DNA of 43,531 nucleotides from Streptomyces mangrovisoli (GCF_000974985.2 NZ_LAVA02000072.1:1-43531), one strand, 5' to 3'. Positions 1-8,726 are shown, numbered from the stretch's first letter. The notes: generated by a model not told the origin, from the letters alone. Made by a program: numbers and translations.

Positions 1-1
1 C

Positions 2-1438
2 TCCCTCCCCGCCCAGCTCCCCCCGCCCCCGGCTGAACGCCACGGTCCCTCGCGGGCCGAGCGCGACCGGGACTGGCTCGGCCGCGGGGCGCTGTCCTTC
101 CTCGCCGAGGCGTCCGACCTGCTCGCCGGGCAGCTCGACGAGAACCTCGTCGCCGCCCTGGCCGGCCAGCTGATCGTGCCCCGGCTCGCCGACTGGTGCG
201 CGGTCTGGCTGGAGGACGAGTCCACCGGGCGCTGGGGGCCGCCGCACCCGGCCCCGGGCGGCGACACGGACGGCTGGGGCGGCCCCGCCGCGGGCACCGG
301 CCCCCGCCTCGCCCGCGTCTGGCACACCAGCGAGAACAGCATCGACGCGCTGCGCCGCGCCCTGGAGAAGGACCCGCCCGGCCACCCCGACGGCCTGCGC
401 GCCGGGCCCGCCCCCTACCCCTGGCCCGGCGCCGCCGCCGTCGGCCCGCACGACACGCACGGCACGGCGCTGGCGTACCGGCTGATCGCCGGGGGCCGCC
501 CGCTGGGCACGCTGGTCATCGGGCGGCGCGGCCTGGCGCGCTTCCCCGACGAGATCACCGGGCTGATCGAGGACCTCAGCCGCCGGGTCGCGCTCGCCAT
601 CGGGGCGGCCCGCCAGTACGCCCGCCAGGCCACCATCAGCGCCGTGCTCCAGCGCGGCCTGCTGCCCGGGGCCGTCGCCGAGATCCCCGGGGTGGCCAGC
701 GCCCTCGTCTACGAACCCTGCGACAAGGGCGGCCCCAGCGGGGACTTCTACGACCTCTTCCCGGCGGGCGACGGCCGCTGGTGCTTCGCCGTCGGCGACG
801 TCCAGGGCAAGGGCCCCGAGGCGGCCGTGGTCATCGGGCTTGCCCGGCCCTGGCTGCGGCTGCTCGCCCGCGAGGGCTACCGGGTCGCCGACGTGCTGGA
901 CCGCCTCAACCAGCTTCTGCTCGACGACGCCACCGAGGCGGCGGACGCGGCGGCCCGCGCGCTGGTCGCGGCGGGCGGCCGCGCGGTGGCCGCGGGCGAC
1001 GGTCCGCAGACACGTTTTCTCTCCCTGCTCTACGGCGAGCTCGCGCCCTTCGACGGCGGCGTCCGCTGCACCCTCGCCTCGGCCGGGCATCCGCTGCCGC
1101 TGCTGCTGGGCCGCGACGGGTCGGTGCGTACGGCCGCGCAGCCGCAGACCCTGCTCGGGGTGATCGAGGACGCGTCGTACACCAGTGAGAGCTTCGCGCT
1201 GGGCCCCGGCGACAGCCTGCTGTGCGTGACGGACGGAGTGACCGAGCGGCGCTCCGGCTCCCGCCAGTTCGACGACGGCGACGGGCTCGCGGCGGCGCTC
1301 GCCGGCTGCGCGGGGCTCGGGGCCGAGGACATCGCGGAGCGGATCCGGCGGCTGGTCCACGACTTCGGGGGGCGTCCGCCGGAGGACGACCTGGCGCTGC
1401 TGGTCCTCCAGGCGGTGGCGCTCCGCTCGGGGGAGTAG
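2..1438 (+). CDS. SpoIIE/PP2C-type serine phosphatase with GAF-like region (5' partial)
   Basis: The reading frame is open to the left edge, so the true start lies outside the window; the first in-window GTG (176) is probably internal. The N-terminal part (to about codon 205) resembles a GAF sensor, followed by a linker helix (about 210-225). The C-terminal PP2C/SpoIIE domain shows the family's metal-binding and core motifs in order: GDFYD, GDVQGKG, ASAGHP, TDGVTE and PEDDLALL. Such proteins dephosphorylate anti-sigma-factor antagonists in partner-switching circuits, which are very numerous in Streptomyces. No anti-sigma kinase or STAS gene is visible here, so the target is unknown. A possible sensor or kinase domain upstream cannot be judged. 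The family is clear; the pathway is not. Confidence 0.9.
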   Translation, partial: SLPAQLPPPPAERHGPSRAERDRDWLGRGALSFLAEASDLLAGQLDENLVAALAGQLIVPRLADWCAVWLEDESTGRWGPPHPAPGGDTDGWGGPAAGTGPRLARVWHTSENSIDALRRALEKDPPGHPDGLRAGPAPYPWPGAAAVGPHDTHGTALAYRLIAGGRPLGTLVIGRRGLARFPDEITGLIEDLSRRVALAIGAARQYARQATISAVLQRGLLPGAVAEIPGVASALVYEPCDKGGPSGDFYDLFPAGDGRWCFAVGDVQGKGPEAAVVIGLARPWLRLLAREGYRVADVLDRLNQLLLDDATEAADAAARALVAAGGRAVAAGDGPQTRFLSLLYGELAPFDGGVRCTLASAGHPLPLLLGRDGSVRTAAQPQTLLGVIEDASYTSESFALGPGDSLLCVTDGVTERRSGSRQFDDGDGLAAALAGCAGLGAEDIAERIRRLVHDFGGRPPEDDLALLVLQAVALRSGE

Positions 1439-1473
1439 GGGGCTGTGGTCGGCCGCGGGCCGGTGGGGGGCTT

Positions 1474-1582
1474 TCGCGCGGTTCTCCGCGCCCCTTGAAG
1501 GCGCCTGCGCCTGCGCGGGGTCGGGGGGCGGTGGTCGTCCGCGGGTCGGTGGGGGTTGATCGCGCAGTTCCCCGCGCCCCTG
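1474..1582 (+). repeat. Two copies of the dispersed intergenic repeat
   Basis: The 241-nt gap before hemW holds two copies (cores starting at 1474 and 1560) of the GC-rich motif CGCAGTTCCCCGCGCCCC; the first is degenerate. The same motif recurs at 17833, 21187, 21254, 21321 and, inverted, four times from 22581. No gene is seen in the gap. Confidence 0.75.
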
Positions 1583-1667
1583 GTGGGCCCCTGCCCAGGC
1601 CCCCTCAAGGGGTGCGGGGAACCGCGCGGCTGGCCACCCACCGGGCCGCGGGTGGGCTCGTGTCCTG

Positions 1668-1673
1668 GACAAT
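1668..1673 (+). promoter_or_regulatory. -10-like hexamer of leaderless hemW
   Basis: GACAAT lies exactly 6 nt before the hemW ATG at 1680, and there is no Shine-Dalgarno sequence between. This spacing puts the transcription start at or next to the start codon. No clear -35 is seen. Confidence 0.45.
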
Positions 1674-1679
1674 GGGTCC

Positions 1680-2912
1680 ATGCCTTCCGCTCTTCCCGAC
1701 GGCGAACCCGTCCCCGACGACGGCGCGCTCCCCGCGTCCGCGCTCGCCGGGGCCGCCGCCCGCCCGCTCGGGTTCTATCTGCACGTCCCCTACTGCGCCA
1801 CCCGCTGCGGCTACTGCGACTTCAACACGTACACCGCGACGGAGCTGCGCGGCACCGGCGGCGTGCTCGCCTCCCGCGACAACTACGCGGACACCCTGAT
1901 CGACGAGGTCCGCCTCGCCCGCAAGGTGCTCGGCGACGACCCGCGCCCGGTCCGCACGGTCTTCGTCGGCGGCGGCACCCCGACCCTGCTCGCGGCCGGC
2001 GACCTCGTGCGGATGCTGGCCGCGATCCGCGACGAGTTCGGCCTCGCGCCCGACGCGGAGGTCACGACGGAGGCGAACCCCGAGTCGGTCGACCCGGCCT
2101 ATCTCGCGACCCTGCGCGAGGGCGGCTTCAACCGGATCTCCTTCGGCATGCAAAGCGCGAAGCAGCACGTGCTGCGCATCCTCGACCGCACCCACACCCC
2201 GGGCCGCCCCGAGGCCTGTGTCGCCGAGGCCCGCGCGGCCGGTTTCGCGCACGTCAACCTGGACCTGATCTACGGCACCCCGGGGGAGTCCGACGACGAC
2301 TGGCGGGCCTCCCTGGACGCGGCGATCGGCGCGGGTCCCGACCACGTCAGCGCGTACGCCCTGATCGTCGAGGAGGGCACCCAGCTGGCCCGCCGCATCC
2401 GCCGGGGCGAGGTCCCGATGACGGACGACGACGTCCACGCGGACCGCTATCTGATCGCCGAGGAGACGCTGTCGGCGGCGGGCTTCGACTGGTACGAGGT
2501 CTCCAACTGGGCCACCTCGGACGCCGGACGCTGCCTGCACAACGAGCTGTACTGGCGCGGCGCCGACTGGTGGGGCGCGGGCCCCGGCGCGCACAGCCAC
2601 GTCGGCGGCGTCCGCTGGTGGAACGTCAAGCACCCCGGGGCGTACGCGGCGGCCCTGGCGTCCGGCCGTACGCCCGGCGCGGGCCGTGAGCTGCTGAGCG
2701 ACGAGGACCGACGGGTGGAGCGCGTCCTGCTGGAGCTGCGGCTGCGCGAGGGCGTGCCCCTGTCCCTGCTGCACGAGAGGGGCCGCGAGGCCGCCCGCCG
2801 CGCGCTCGCCGACGGCCTGCTCCAGCGGGAGCCGTACGACGCGGGCCACGCGGTCCTCACCCTGCGCGGGCGGCTGCTCGCGGACGCCGTCGTCAGGGAT
2901 CTGGTGGACTGA
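1680..2912 (+). CDS. hemW: Radical SAM heme chaperone HemW
   Basis: The protein has 410 residues, the usual HemW length. The radical SAM cluster motif is CX3CX2C (C39, C43, C46), in the context HVPYCATRCGYCDF, and is followed by the GGGTP motif and the EANPES strand typical of the HemN/HemW family. HemW was long annotated as oxygen-independent coproporphyrinogen III oxidase but acts as a heme-binding chaperone that loads heme into membrane acceptors. It is cytosolic, uses S-adenosylmethionine and carries one [4Fe-4S] cluster. The ATG at 1680 is chosen because an in-frame upstream start would fall in repeat DNA and a -10-like box sits 6 nt away. Its place just upstream of hrcA–dnaJ mirrors the hemW–hrcA order of Bacillus and other Gram-positives. 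Confidence 0.93.
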   Translation: MPSALPDGEPVPDDGALPASALAGAAARPLGFYLHVPYCATRCGYCDFNTYTATELRGTGGVLASRDNYADTLIDEVRLARKVLGDDPRPVRTVFVGGGTPTLLAAGDLVRMLAAIRDEFGLAPDAEVTTEANPESVDPAYLATLREGGFNRISFGMQSAKQHVLRILDRTHTPGRPEACVAEARAAGFAHVNLDLIYGTPGESDDDWRASLDAAIGAGPDHVSAYALIVEEGTQLARRIRRGEVPMTDDDVHADRYLIAEETLSAAGFDWYEVSNWATSDAGRCLHNELYWRGADWWGAGPGAHSHVGGVRWWNVKHPGAYAAALASGRTPGAGRELLSDEDRRVERVLLELRLREGVPLSLLHERGREAARRALADGLLQREPYDAGHAVLTLRGRLLADAVVRDLVD

Positions 2913-2938
2913 GCCCCGCGGGTCTAGATTTCGCCGTC

Positions 2939-3442
2939 ATGATCCCTGGCGGTGAACCCGACGAGAACGCGATCGTGGTGCGGTGGGCGCTGCGGCGGCT
3001 GCCCGTACTGGTGCTGCCCGCGCTGCCCGCGTGTCTCATCGGCTCGCTGGGGCTGGCCGCCGTCGTCACCGGCAGCCCGATCGGCCTGCTGTTCCTGCCC
3101 TTCGCGGTCCTCGGCTTCCGGCAGCTCCTGCTGGCCTGGCGGGAGCGCGGGCGGGCCCTCGCCTTCGACCGTTCCGGGGTGTGGCGGCTGTCCGCCCGGG
3201 GTGCCGAGCTGATCCCGTGGGACGAGCTGGACGGGGTCGGCGTCCAGCGGCAGACGAGCCCCATGGGTGGCTGGTTCCGATCGCCGCCGGGCCGGTGGGG
3301 AAAGATCGTCGTGCTGGAGCTGCGGTTCCGCGACGGCGAGGCCGAACTCATCGACATCATGCTCTGCCGCACCCCCTGCGAACGCGCCCTGTGGCGCTAC
3401 GCCCCGCAGCACCTGCTGTTCGGAGAGGAGACGCGGGCGTAG
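2939..3442 (+). CDS. Small membrane protein with PH-like C-terminal region
   Basis: This 167-residue protein has two adjacent hydrophobic segments (about residues 20-42 and 46-64) near the N-terminus. A soluble part follows, with the pattern LAFDRSGVWRL...IPWDELDGVGV, which resembles the bacterial PH-like domain of two-TM membrane proteins. The likely topology is a hairpin anchor with a cytoplasmic domain. It starts 26 nt after hemW; TAGATT at 2925-2930 lies 8 nt before the ATG, so it may also have its own near-leaderless promoter. No specific function is recognised. Similar small proteins commonly follow hemW in actinobacteria, as far as I recall. Confidence 0.75.
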   Translation: MIPGGEPDENAIVVRWALRRLPVLVLPALPACLIGSLGLAAVVTGSPIGLLFLPFAVLGFRQLLLAWRERGRALAFDRSGVWRLSARGAELIPWDELDGVGVQRQTSPMGGWFRSPPGRWGKIVVLELRFRDGEAELIDIMLCRTPCERALWRYAPQHLLFGEETRA

Positions 3443-3451
3443 GGCGGCCGA

Positions 3452-3467
3452 TCACCCGGCGGGGTGA
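3452..3467. terminator. Possible bidirectional terminator between convergent genes
   Basis: TCACCC-GGCG-GGGTGA forms a 6-bp stem with a tetraloop in the 62-nt gap between the membrane protein (+) and the DUF3097 gene (-). There is no U-tract, so this is tentative. Confidence 0.35.
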
Positions 3468-3504
3468 ACAGCCCCGGGGTTCCGGTTCGGCGCCTTCGCC
3501 GACA

Positions 3505-4320
3505 TCAGGCCCCACCGCTGTCCGTGACGAAGTCGATCAGCTCCTCCACCCGGCCCAGCAGCTCCGGCTCCAGGTCCTTGTACGACCCCACCCGCTTCAG
3601 GATCGCCTGCCACACCGCGCCCGTGTTCTCCGACGGCCAGCCCAGCGCCCGGCACACACCCGTCTTCCAGTCCTGACCGTGCGGCACCCGCGGCCAGCCC
3701 GCGATGCCCAGCGAGGCGGGCTTCACGGCCTCCCAGATGTCGATGTACGGGTGCCCGACCACCAGCGCGTGCTCGCTCGTCACCGACTGCGCGATGCGCC
3801 ACTCCTTGGTGCCCGGGACCAGGTGGTCCACCAGGACGCCGAGGCGCGCGTCCGGGCCCGGCGCGAACTCCGCGACGATCGACGGCAGGTCGTCGACGCC
3901 CTCCAGGTACTCCACGACCACGCCCTCGACGCGCAGGTCGTCGCCCCACACCTTCTCGACCAGCTCGGCGTCGTGCCGGCCCTCCACGTAGATCCGGCCG
4001 GCGCGGGCGACCCGTGCGCGGGCCCCCGGGACGGCGACCGAACCGGAGGCGGTACGGGCCGGGCGCGCCGGGCCCGCGGCGGGCGGGCGCACCAGGGTCA
4101 CGACCCGGCCCTCCAGCAGGAAGCCCCGCGGCTCCAGCGGGAACACCCGGTGCTTGCCGAAGCGGTCCTCCAGGGTGACCGTGCCCGCCTCGCAGCGGAT
4201 CACCGCGCCGCAGTAGCCCGTGCCGGGCTCCTCGACGACCAGGCCGGGCTCCGCCGGCACCTCGGGGACGGGCTGCGGCTTCTTCCAGGGCGGGGTCAGG
4301 TCCGGAGAGTACTGGCGCAT
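3505..4320 (-). CDS. DUF3097 family protein with Toprim-like core
   Basis: The 271-residue protein starts at MRQYSPDL. The family is conserved in actinobacteria near hrcA and hemW, and its function is unknown to me. The N-terminal half (about 1-90) is a beta-rich domain with PPWKKPQ near its start and GYCGAVIRCE further in. The central part contains IYVEGRHDAELVEKVWGDDL and, about 45 residues later, GVLVDHLVPGTKE. This order of an EG..D motif and a later D-x-L-x-x-G acidic loop resembles a Toprim fold, although the second Asp of the usual DxD is Leu. The C-terminal part is helical with conserved Trp residues. TATCGT lies 7 nt upstream of the ATG with no Shine-Dalgarno, suggesting leaderless expression. 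Longer upstream starts are rejected because they run into low-quality sequence. Confidence 0.85.
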   Translation of the reverse strand: MRQYSPDLTPPWKKPQPVPEVPAEPGLVVEEPGTGYCGAVIRCEAGTVTLEDRFGKHRVFPLEPRGFLLEGRVVTLVRPPAAGPARPARTASGSVAVPGARARVARAGRIYVEGRHDAELVEKVWGDDLRVEGVVVEYLEGVDDLPSIVAEFAPGPDARLGVLVDHLVPGTKEWRIAQSVTSEHALVVGHPYIDIWEAVKPASLGIAGWPRVPHGQDWKTGVCRALGWPSENTGAVWQAILKRVGSYKDLEPELLGRVEELIDFVTDSGGA

Positions 4321-4411
4321 TCGAACGACGATAGGAGAACCGACCCGGACGGACCCACGACACGCCGAAAATCGACGTGCACCGGGCACGCGTCACACAC
4401 CGGACCCCTGC

Positions 4412-5134
4412 TCACGACACGCCGAACCGTGCCGCCAGCTCGTCGCGCTGTCGTCGTACGAACGCCGCGTCCACCACCGCCCCGTGACCTGGCACGTACC
4501 GCGCGTCCTCGCCGCCCAGCGCGAGCAGCCGGTCGAGCGCGGCCGGCCACCGGGCCGGGACCGCGTCGGGGCCCGCCTGCGGCTCGCCCGACTCCTCCAG
4601 CAGGTCGCCGCAGAACACCACCTCCCGATCGCCCGGCACCAGGACCGCCAGATCGTGCGCCGTGTGGCCGGGGCCGACGTTCGCGATCAGCACCTGGACG
4701 CCGCCCCCGAGGTCCAGCGTCCACTCGCCGCTGACCTCGTGGCGGGGCGCGGTCAGCACGTCGAGCGCCTCGTCCGCCGCGGCCGCCTCCAGACCGCACC
4801 GGATCGCGTCCGCCCGCAGCTCCCCGGCCTCGTGCGCGAACACCGCCCCGACCCCGACCGCGCCGAACACCTCGGCGCCCGCGAAGGCCGGGGCGCCGAG
4901 AACGTGGTCGAAGTGCGGATGGGTGAGAGCGAGATGGGTCACACGGTGATGCGCCAGCGCCTCCGCCTGGGCCCGCAGCCGCGCGCCCTCCCCGAGCCCG
5001 GACCCCGCGTCGACGACCAGCGCCGCGCCCCGGCCGACCACCAGCCCCGCCGTGCAGTCCCAGCGCGGCAGCCTGCGGCGTCCCACCCCGGACGCCACCC
5101 GCTCCCACCCCAGCTCTTCCCAAGTCACCGTCAT
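4412..5134 (-). CDS. Metallo-beta-lactamase-fold hydrolase
   Basis: The 240-residue single-domain protein carries the MBL metal site: HPHFDH (zinc ligands), a later GPGHTAHD histidine, the bridging Asp in FCGDLLEE, and the terminal histidine in YVPGHG. The fold hydrolyses thioesters, lactones, phosphodiesters or beta-lactams; the substrate cannot be read from sequence. There is no signal peptide, so it is probably cytosolic and unlikely to be a secreted beta-lactamase. TAGCGT (5141-5146 on the plus strand as acgcta) lies exactly 6 nt before the ATG, indicating a leaderless transcript. The gene is divergent from hrcA, with about 50 nt between its start and the hrcA -35 region, so the promoters are close. 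Confidence 0.85.
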   Translation of the reverse strand: MTVTWEELGWERVASGVGRRRLPRWDCTAGLVVGRGAALVVDAGSGLGEGARLRAQAEALAHHRVTHLALTHPHFDHVLGAPAFAGAEVFGAVGVGAVFAHEAGELRADAIRCGLEAAAADEALDVLTAPRHEVSGEWTLDLGGGVQVLIANVGPGHTAHDLAVLVPGDREVVFCGDLLEESGEPQAGPDAVPARWPAALDRLLALGGEDARYVPGHGAVVDAAFVRRQRDELAARFGVS

Positions 5135-5187
5135 ACCGCGACGCTAGCCCTACGACGCCGACGGCACCCGAACCCCGGCGGCGGACC

Positions 5188-5218
5188 TTGCCCGGGGCGT
5201 ACCCCACGGCCGTACACT
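5188..5218 (+). promoter_or_regulatory. hrcA promoter
   Basis: TTGCCC (5188-5193) and TACACT (5213-5218) are separated by 19 nt, a slightly long spacing for a vegetative sigma-70 type promoter. The CIRCE operator begins 14 nt downstream, so the repressor would sit over the transcription start, as expected for HrcA control. Confidence 0.5.
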
Positions 5219-5231
5219 GAGCTGGGGAGCG

Positions 5232-5258
5232 CTGGCACTCGCGCGCGCAGAGTGCCAG
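5232..5258. promoter_or_regulatory. CIRCE operator (HrcA binding site)
   Basis: CTGGCACTC, nine bases, GAGTGCCAG: a perfect 9-bp inverted repeat with the N9 spacer of the CIRCE consensus (TTAGCACTC-N9-GAGTGCTAA), with C/G at the outer positions. It lies between the promoter and the hrcA start, which predicts autorepression of hrcA–dnaJ relieved at high temperature. Confidence 0.93.
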
Positions 5259-5311
5259 GCGAAGCGCCACAGGAACGACATACGGGAACGACGGCTGGAG
5301 GTGTGCGCGGG

Positions 5312-6328
5312 ATGCTGAGTGAACGCAGGCTCCAGGTGCTGCGCGCCATCGTCCAGGACTACGTCGGCACCGAGGAGCCGGTGGGCTCCAAGGCGCTCAC
5401 CGAACGGCACAGCCTCGGCGTCTCCCCGGCGACGGTGCGCAACGACATGGCGGCCCTGGAGGACGAGGGCTACATCGCGCAGCCGCACACCAGCGCCGGG
5501 CGCATCCCCACCGACAAGGGCTACCGGCTCTTCGTCGACAAGCTCGCGGGCGTCAAGCCGATGACCCAGCCCGAGCGGCGCGCGATCCAGAACTTCCTCG
5601 ACGGCGCCGTCGACCTCGACGACGTGGTGGCCCGCACGGTGCGGCTGCTCGCGCAGCTGACCCGGCAGGTCGCGGTGGTGCAGTACCCGTCCCTGACCCG
5701 TTCGACCGTGCGCCACGTGGAGCTGCTGTCGCTCGCGCCCGCGCGGCTGATGCTCGTGCTGATCACGGACACCGGCCGGGTGGAGCAGCGGCTGGTGGAC
5801 TGCCCGGCGCCGTTCGGCGAGGCCTCGCTGGCGGATCTGCGGGCGCGGCTCAACAGCCGGGTCGCGGGCCGCCGGTTCGCCGACGTGCCGCGACTCGTGG
5901 AGGACCTCCCGGAGGCCTTCGACGTCGAGGACCGCGGTACGGTCTCCACCGTGCTCTCCACCCTTCTGGAGACACTGGTCGAGGAGAACGAGGAGCGGCT
6001 GATGATCGGCGGCACCGCCAATCTGACCCGCTTCAACCATGACTTCCCTCTCACGATCCGTCCCGTGCTCGAGGCGCTGGAGGAGCAGGTCGTGCTCCTC
6101 AAGCTCCTGGGCGAGGTGAAGGATTCGGGCATGACCGTGCGCATCGGTCACGAGAACGTGCATGAGGGACTCAACTCCACGTCCGTGGTCTCGGTCGGCT
6201 ACGGTTCGGGCGGCGAGGCAGTAGCCAAGCTCGGCGTGGTCGGACCGACCCGCATGGATTACCCGGGAACGATGGGAGCGGTACGCGCAGTGGCACGGTA
6301 CGTCGGACAGATCCTGGCGGAGTCCTGA
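5312..6328 (+). CDS. hrcA: Heat-inducible transcription repressor HrcA
   Basis: The 338-residue protein has an N-terminal winged helix (SERRLQVLRAIVQDYVGTEEPVGSK...SPATVRNDMAALEDEGYI) that recognises CIRCE, then a GAF-like dimerisation domain. HrcA represses groEL/groES-type operons and itself needs GroE to fold. The ATG at 5312 is used because GGAGG at 5297-5301 is correctly spaced and HrcA begins with a leucine-rich first helix; the frame runs open far upstream through antisense sequence, which is not part of the gene. dnaJ follows after 1 nt, so the two are co-transcribed. The groE genes it would control are not in the window. Confidence 0.96.
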   Translation: MLSERRLQVLRAIVQDYVGTEEPVGSKALTERHSLGVSPATVRNDMAALEDEGYIAQPHTSAGRIPTDKGYRLFVDKLAGVKPMTQPERRAIQNFLDGAVDLDDVVARTVRLLAQLTRQVAVVQYPSLTRSTVRHVELLSLAPARLMLVLITDTGRVEQRLVDCPAPFGEASLADLRARLNSRVAGRRFADVPRLVEDLPEAFDVEDRGTVSTVLSTLLETLVEENEERLMIGGTANLTRFNHDFPLTIRPVLEALEEQVVLLKLLGEVKDSGMTVRIGHENVHEGLNSTSVVSVGYGSGGEAVAKLGVVGPTRMDYPGTMGAVRAVARYVGQILAES

Positions 6329-6329
6329 A

Positions 6330-7469
6330 GTGGCCACGGACTACTACGCCGTACTCGGCGTGCGCCGCGACGCGTCGCAGGACGAGATCAAGAAGGCGTT
6401 CCGGCGGCTCGCCCGCGAGCTGCACCCGGACGTCAATCCCGATCCGAAGACGCAGGAGCGGTTCAAGGAGATCAACGCCGCTTACGAGGTCCTGTCGGAT
6501 CCGCAGAAGAAGCAGGTCTACGACCTCGGCGGCGACCCCCTCTCGCAGGCGGGCGGCGCGGGCGGTGCCGGTGGCTTCGGCGCCGGCGGCTTCGGCAACT
6601 TCTCCGACATCATGGACGCGTTCTTCGGCACGGCGTCGCAGCGCGGACCGCGCTCGCGCACCCGCCGCGGCCAGGACGCCATGATCCGGCTGGAGATCGA
6701 GCTCGACGAGGCGGCCTTCGGCACCACGAAGGACATCCAGGTCGACACGGCCGTCGTCTGCAACACGTGCAACGGCGAGGGCGCGGCCCCCGGCACGGCG
6801 GCGCAGACCTGTGACATGTGCCGCGGCCGCGGCGAGGTGTCGCAGGTGACCCGGTCCTTCCTGGGCCAGGTCATGACCTCCCGCCCCTGCCCCCAGTGCC
6901 AGGGCTTCGGCACGGTCGTGCCGACCCCGTGCCCGGAGTGCGCGGGTGACGGCCGGGTGCGCTCGCGGCGCACCCTGACCGTCAAGATCCCGGCCGGTGT
7001 CGACAACGGCACCCGCATCCAGCTGGCCGGCGAGGGCGAGGTCGGCCCCGGCGGCGGACCGGCCGGCGACCTGTACGTCGAGATCCACGAGCTGCCGCAC
7101 AGCACCTTCCAGCGGCGCGGCGACGACCTGCACTGCACGGTCACCATCCCGATGACCGCGGCCGCCCTCGGCACCAAGGTGCCGCTGGAGACCCTGGACG
7201 GCATGGAGGAGGTCGACATCCGGCCCGGCACCCAGTCCGGCCAGTCGATCCCGCTGCACGGCCGGGGCGTCACGCACCTGCGCGGCGGCGGTCGCGGCGA
7301 CCTGATCGTGCACGTCGAGGTGCAGACCCCGACCAAGCTCGACCCGGAGCAGGAGCGGCTGCTGCGCGAGCTGTCCAAGATGCGCGGCGAGGAGCGCCCG
7401 ACGGGCCAGTTCCAGCCGGGCCAGCAGGGCCTGTTCTCCCGCCTGAAGGACGCCTTCAACGGCCGCTGA
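6330..7469 (+). CDS. dnaJ: Chaperone protein DnaJ (DnaJ2 type, co-operonic with hrcA)
   Basis: The 379-residue type I J-protein begins with GTG one base after the hrcA stop. The J domain (1-68) contains HPD at 32-34. A Gly-rich linker (about 75-100) precedes four CXXCXGXG zinc repeats (CNTCNGEG, CDMCRGRG, CPQCQGFG, CPECAGDG) and the substrate-binding beta domains. It stimulates DnaK ATP hydrolysis and delivers unfolded clients. Streptomyces normally have a second dnaJ in the dnaK operon under a different repressor (HspR), so this copy is the HrcA-controlled one. A strong terminator follows at 7539-7570. Confidence 0.95.
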   Translation: MATDYYAVLGVRRDASQDEIKKAFRRLARELHPDVNPDPKTQERFKEINAAYEVLSDPQKKQVYDLGGDPLSQAGGAGGAGGFGAGGFGNFSDIMDAFFGTASQRGPRSRTRRGQDAMIRLEIELDEAAFGTTKDIQVDTAVVCNTCNGEGAAPGTAAQTCDMCRGRGEVSQVTRSFLGQVMTSRPCPQCQGFGTVVPTPCPECAGDGRVRSRRTLTVKIPAGVDNGTRIQLAGEGEVGPGGGPAGDLYVEIHELPHSTFQRRGDDLHCTVTIPMTAAALGTKVPLETLDGMEEVDIRPGTQSGQSIPLHGRGVTHLRGGGRGDLIVHVEVQTPTKLDPEQERLLRELSKMRGEERPTGQFQPGQQGLFSRLKDAFNGR

Positions 7470-7538
7470 CGGCGGCCACCGGAAGGGCTTCGAAGGCCGC
7501 CGACGGCGGCTCCGCGAGCGCTTTCCACCAGCCCGGGG

Positions 7539-7570
7539 ACGCCCCCGGCCGGACCTCCGGCCGGGGGCGT
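7539..7570 (+). terminator. Strong hairpin terminator after hrcA–dnaJ
   Basis: A perfect 15-bp inverted repeat (ACGCCCCCGGCCGGA and its complement) with a minimal 2-nt centre lies 69 nt after the dnaJ stop. There is no long U-tract, which is normal for Streptomyces terminators. Confidence 0.75.
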
Positions 7571-7637
7571 GCCATTGGCCTATGCCGGGCGGAAGGCTGG
7601 ATTCGGACTTGTTGGGGGGACGTGACAACATGCCGTC

Positions 7638-8726
7638 ATGTCCTCCGCACTGACCGATCTCTTCCCACTACCGATCGTGCAGGCCCCCATGGCGGGCGGC
7701 GTATCCGTCCCGCAGCTCGCCGCCGCCGTGTCCGAGGCGGGCGGGCTCGGCTTCCTCGCCGCCGGGTACAAGACGGCCGACGGCATGTACCAGGAGATCA
7801 AGCAGCTGCGGGGACTCACCTCCCGCCCCTTCGGCGTGAACGTGTTCATGCCGCAACCGGAGCATTCCGACCTCTCCGCCGTGGAGGTCTACGCCCACCA
7901 GCTGGCCGGCGAGGCCGCCTGGTACCGCACCGAGCTCGGCGACCCGGACCGCGACCGGGACGACGGCTACGACGCCAAGCTCGCCGTGCTGCTCGACAAG
8001 CCGGTGGCCGCCGTGTCGTTCCACTTCGGCGTGCCGAGCGAGGACACCCTGGAGGCGCTGCGCCGGGCCGGCACCCTCACCCTGGTGACCGCGACCACCG
8101 CCGAGGAGGCGCTCGCCGTGCAGCGGGCCGGCGCGGACGCGGTGATCGCGCAGGGCGTCGAGGCGGGCGGCCACCAGGGCACCCACCGCGACATCCAGGA
8201 GAACGACGGCACCGGCATCGGGCTGCTCTCCCTCGTCGCGCAGATCCGCGAGACCGTGGACATCCCGATCGTCGCCGCGGGCGGCATCATGCGCGGCGGG
8301 CAGATCGCCGCGGTGCTCGCCGAGGGCGCGAGCGCGGCCCAGCTCGGCACGGCGTTCCTCGCCACCCCCGAGTCGGGCGCGCCCACCGTGCACAAACAGG
8401 CCCTGATCAACCCGCTGTTCGTGCGCACCGACCTGACCCGGGCCTTCTCCGGGCGCCCGGCCCGCGCCCTGGTCAACCGCTTCCTGCGCGAGCACGGGCC
8501 GTACGCCCCGGCCGCCTACCCGGAGGTGCACCACCTCACCGTGCCGCTGCGCAAGGCGGCCGCGAAGGCGGACGACGCGCAGGGCATGGCGCTGTGGGCG
8601 GGACAGGGCCACCGGATGGCCCGGCAGCTGCCCGCGGGGCGGCTGGTGGAGGTGCTGGCCGGCGAACTCGCCGCCGCCACGACAGCGTTGTCTGCGTTTC
8701 CGCAGGCGGGAGGAGACGTCCTATGA
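7638..8726 (+). CDS. Nitronate monooxygenase (2-nitropropane dioxygenase family)
   Basis: The 362-residue FMN-dependent TIM-barrel enzyme has the family N-terminus LPIVQAPMAGG, the GFLAAGYK strand, and the signature QGVEAGGHQGTH (residues 172-183) that places the catalytic histidine by FMN. A phosphate-binding loop (AAGGIMRGGQIAAVLAEGA) follows. It would oxidise alkyl nitronates, including the toxin propionate-3-nitronate, to carbonyl compounds plus nitrite. It overlaps rsmE by four bases (ATGA), so the two are translationally coupled. CAACAT sits 6 nt before the ATG with no Shine-Dalgarno, suggesting leaderless expression. Some family members act on other enoyl or flavin substrates, so the substrate is inferred. 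Confidence 0.87.
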   Translation: MSSALTDLFPLPIVQAPMAGGVSVPQLAAAVSEAGGLGFLAAGYKTADGMYQEIKQLRGLTSRPFGVNVFMPQPEHSDLSAVEVYAHQLAGEAAWYRTELGDPDRDRDDGYDAKLAVLLDKPVAAVSFHFGVPSEDTLEALRRAGTLTLVTATTAEEALAVQRAGADAVIAQGVEAGGHQGTHRDIQENDGTGIGLLSLVAQIRETVDIPIVAAGGIMRGGQIAAVLAEGASAAQLGTAFLATPESGAPTVHKQALINPLFVRTDLTRAFSGRPARALVNRFLREHGPYAPAAYPEVHHLTVPLRKAAAKADDAQGMALWAGQGHRMARQLPAGRLVEVLAGELAAATTALSAFPQAGGDVL

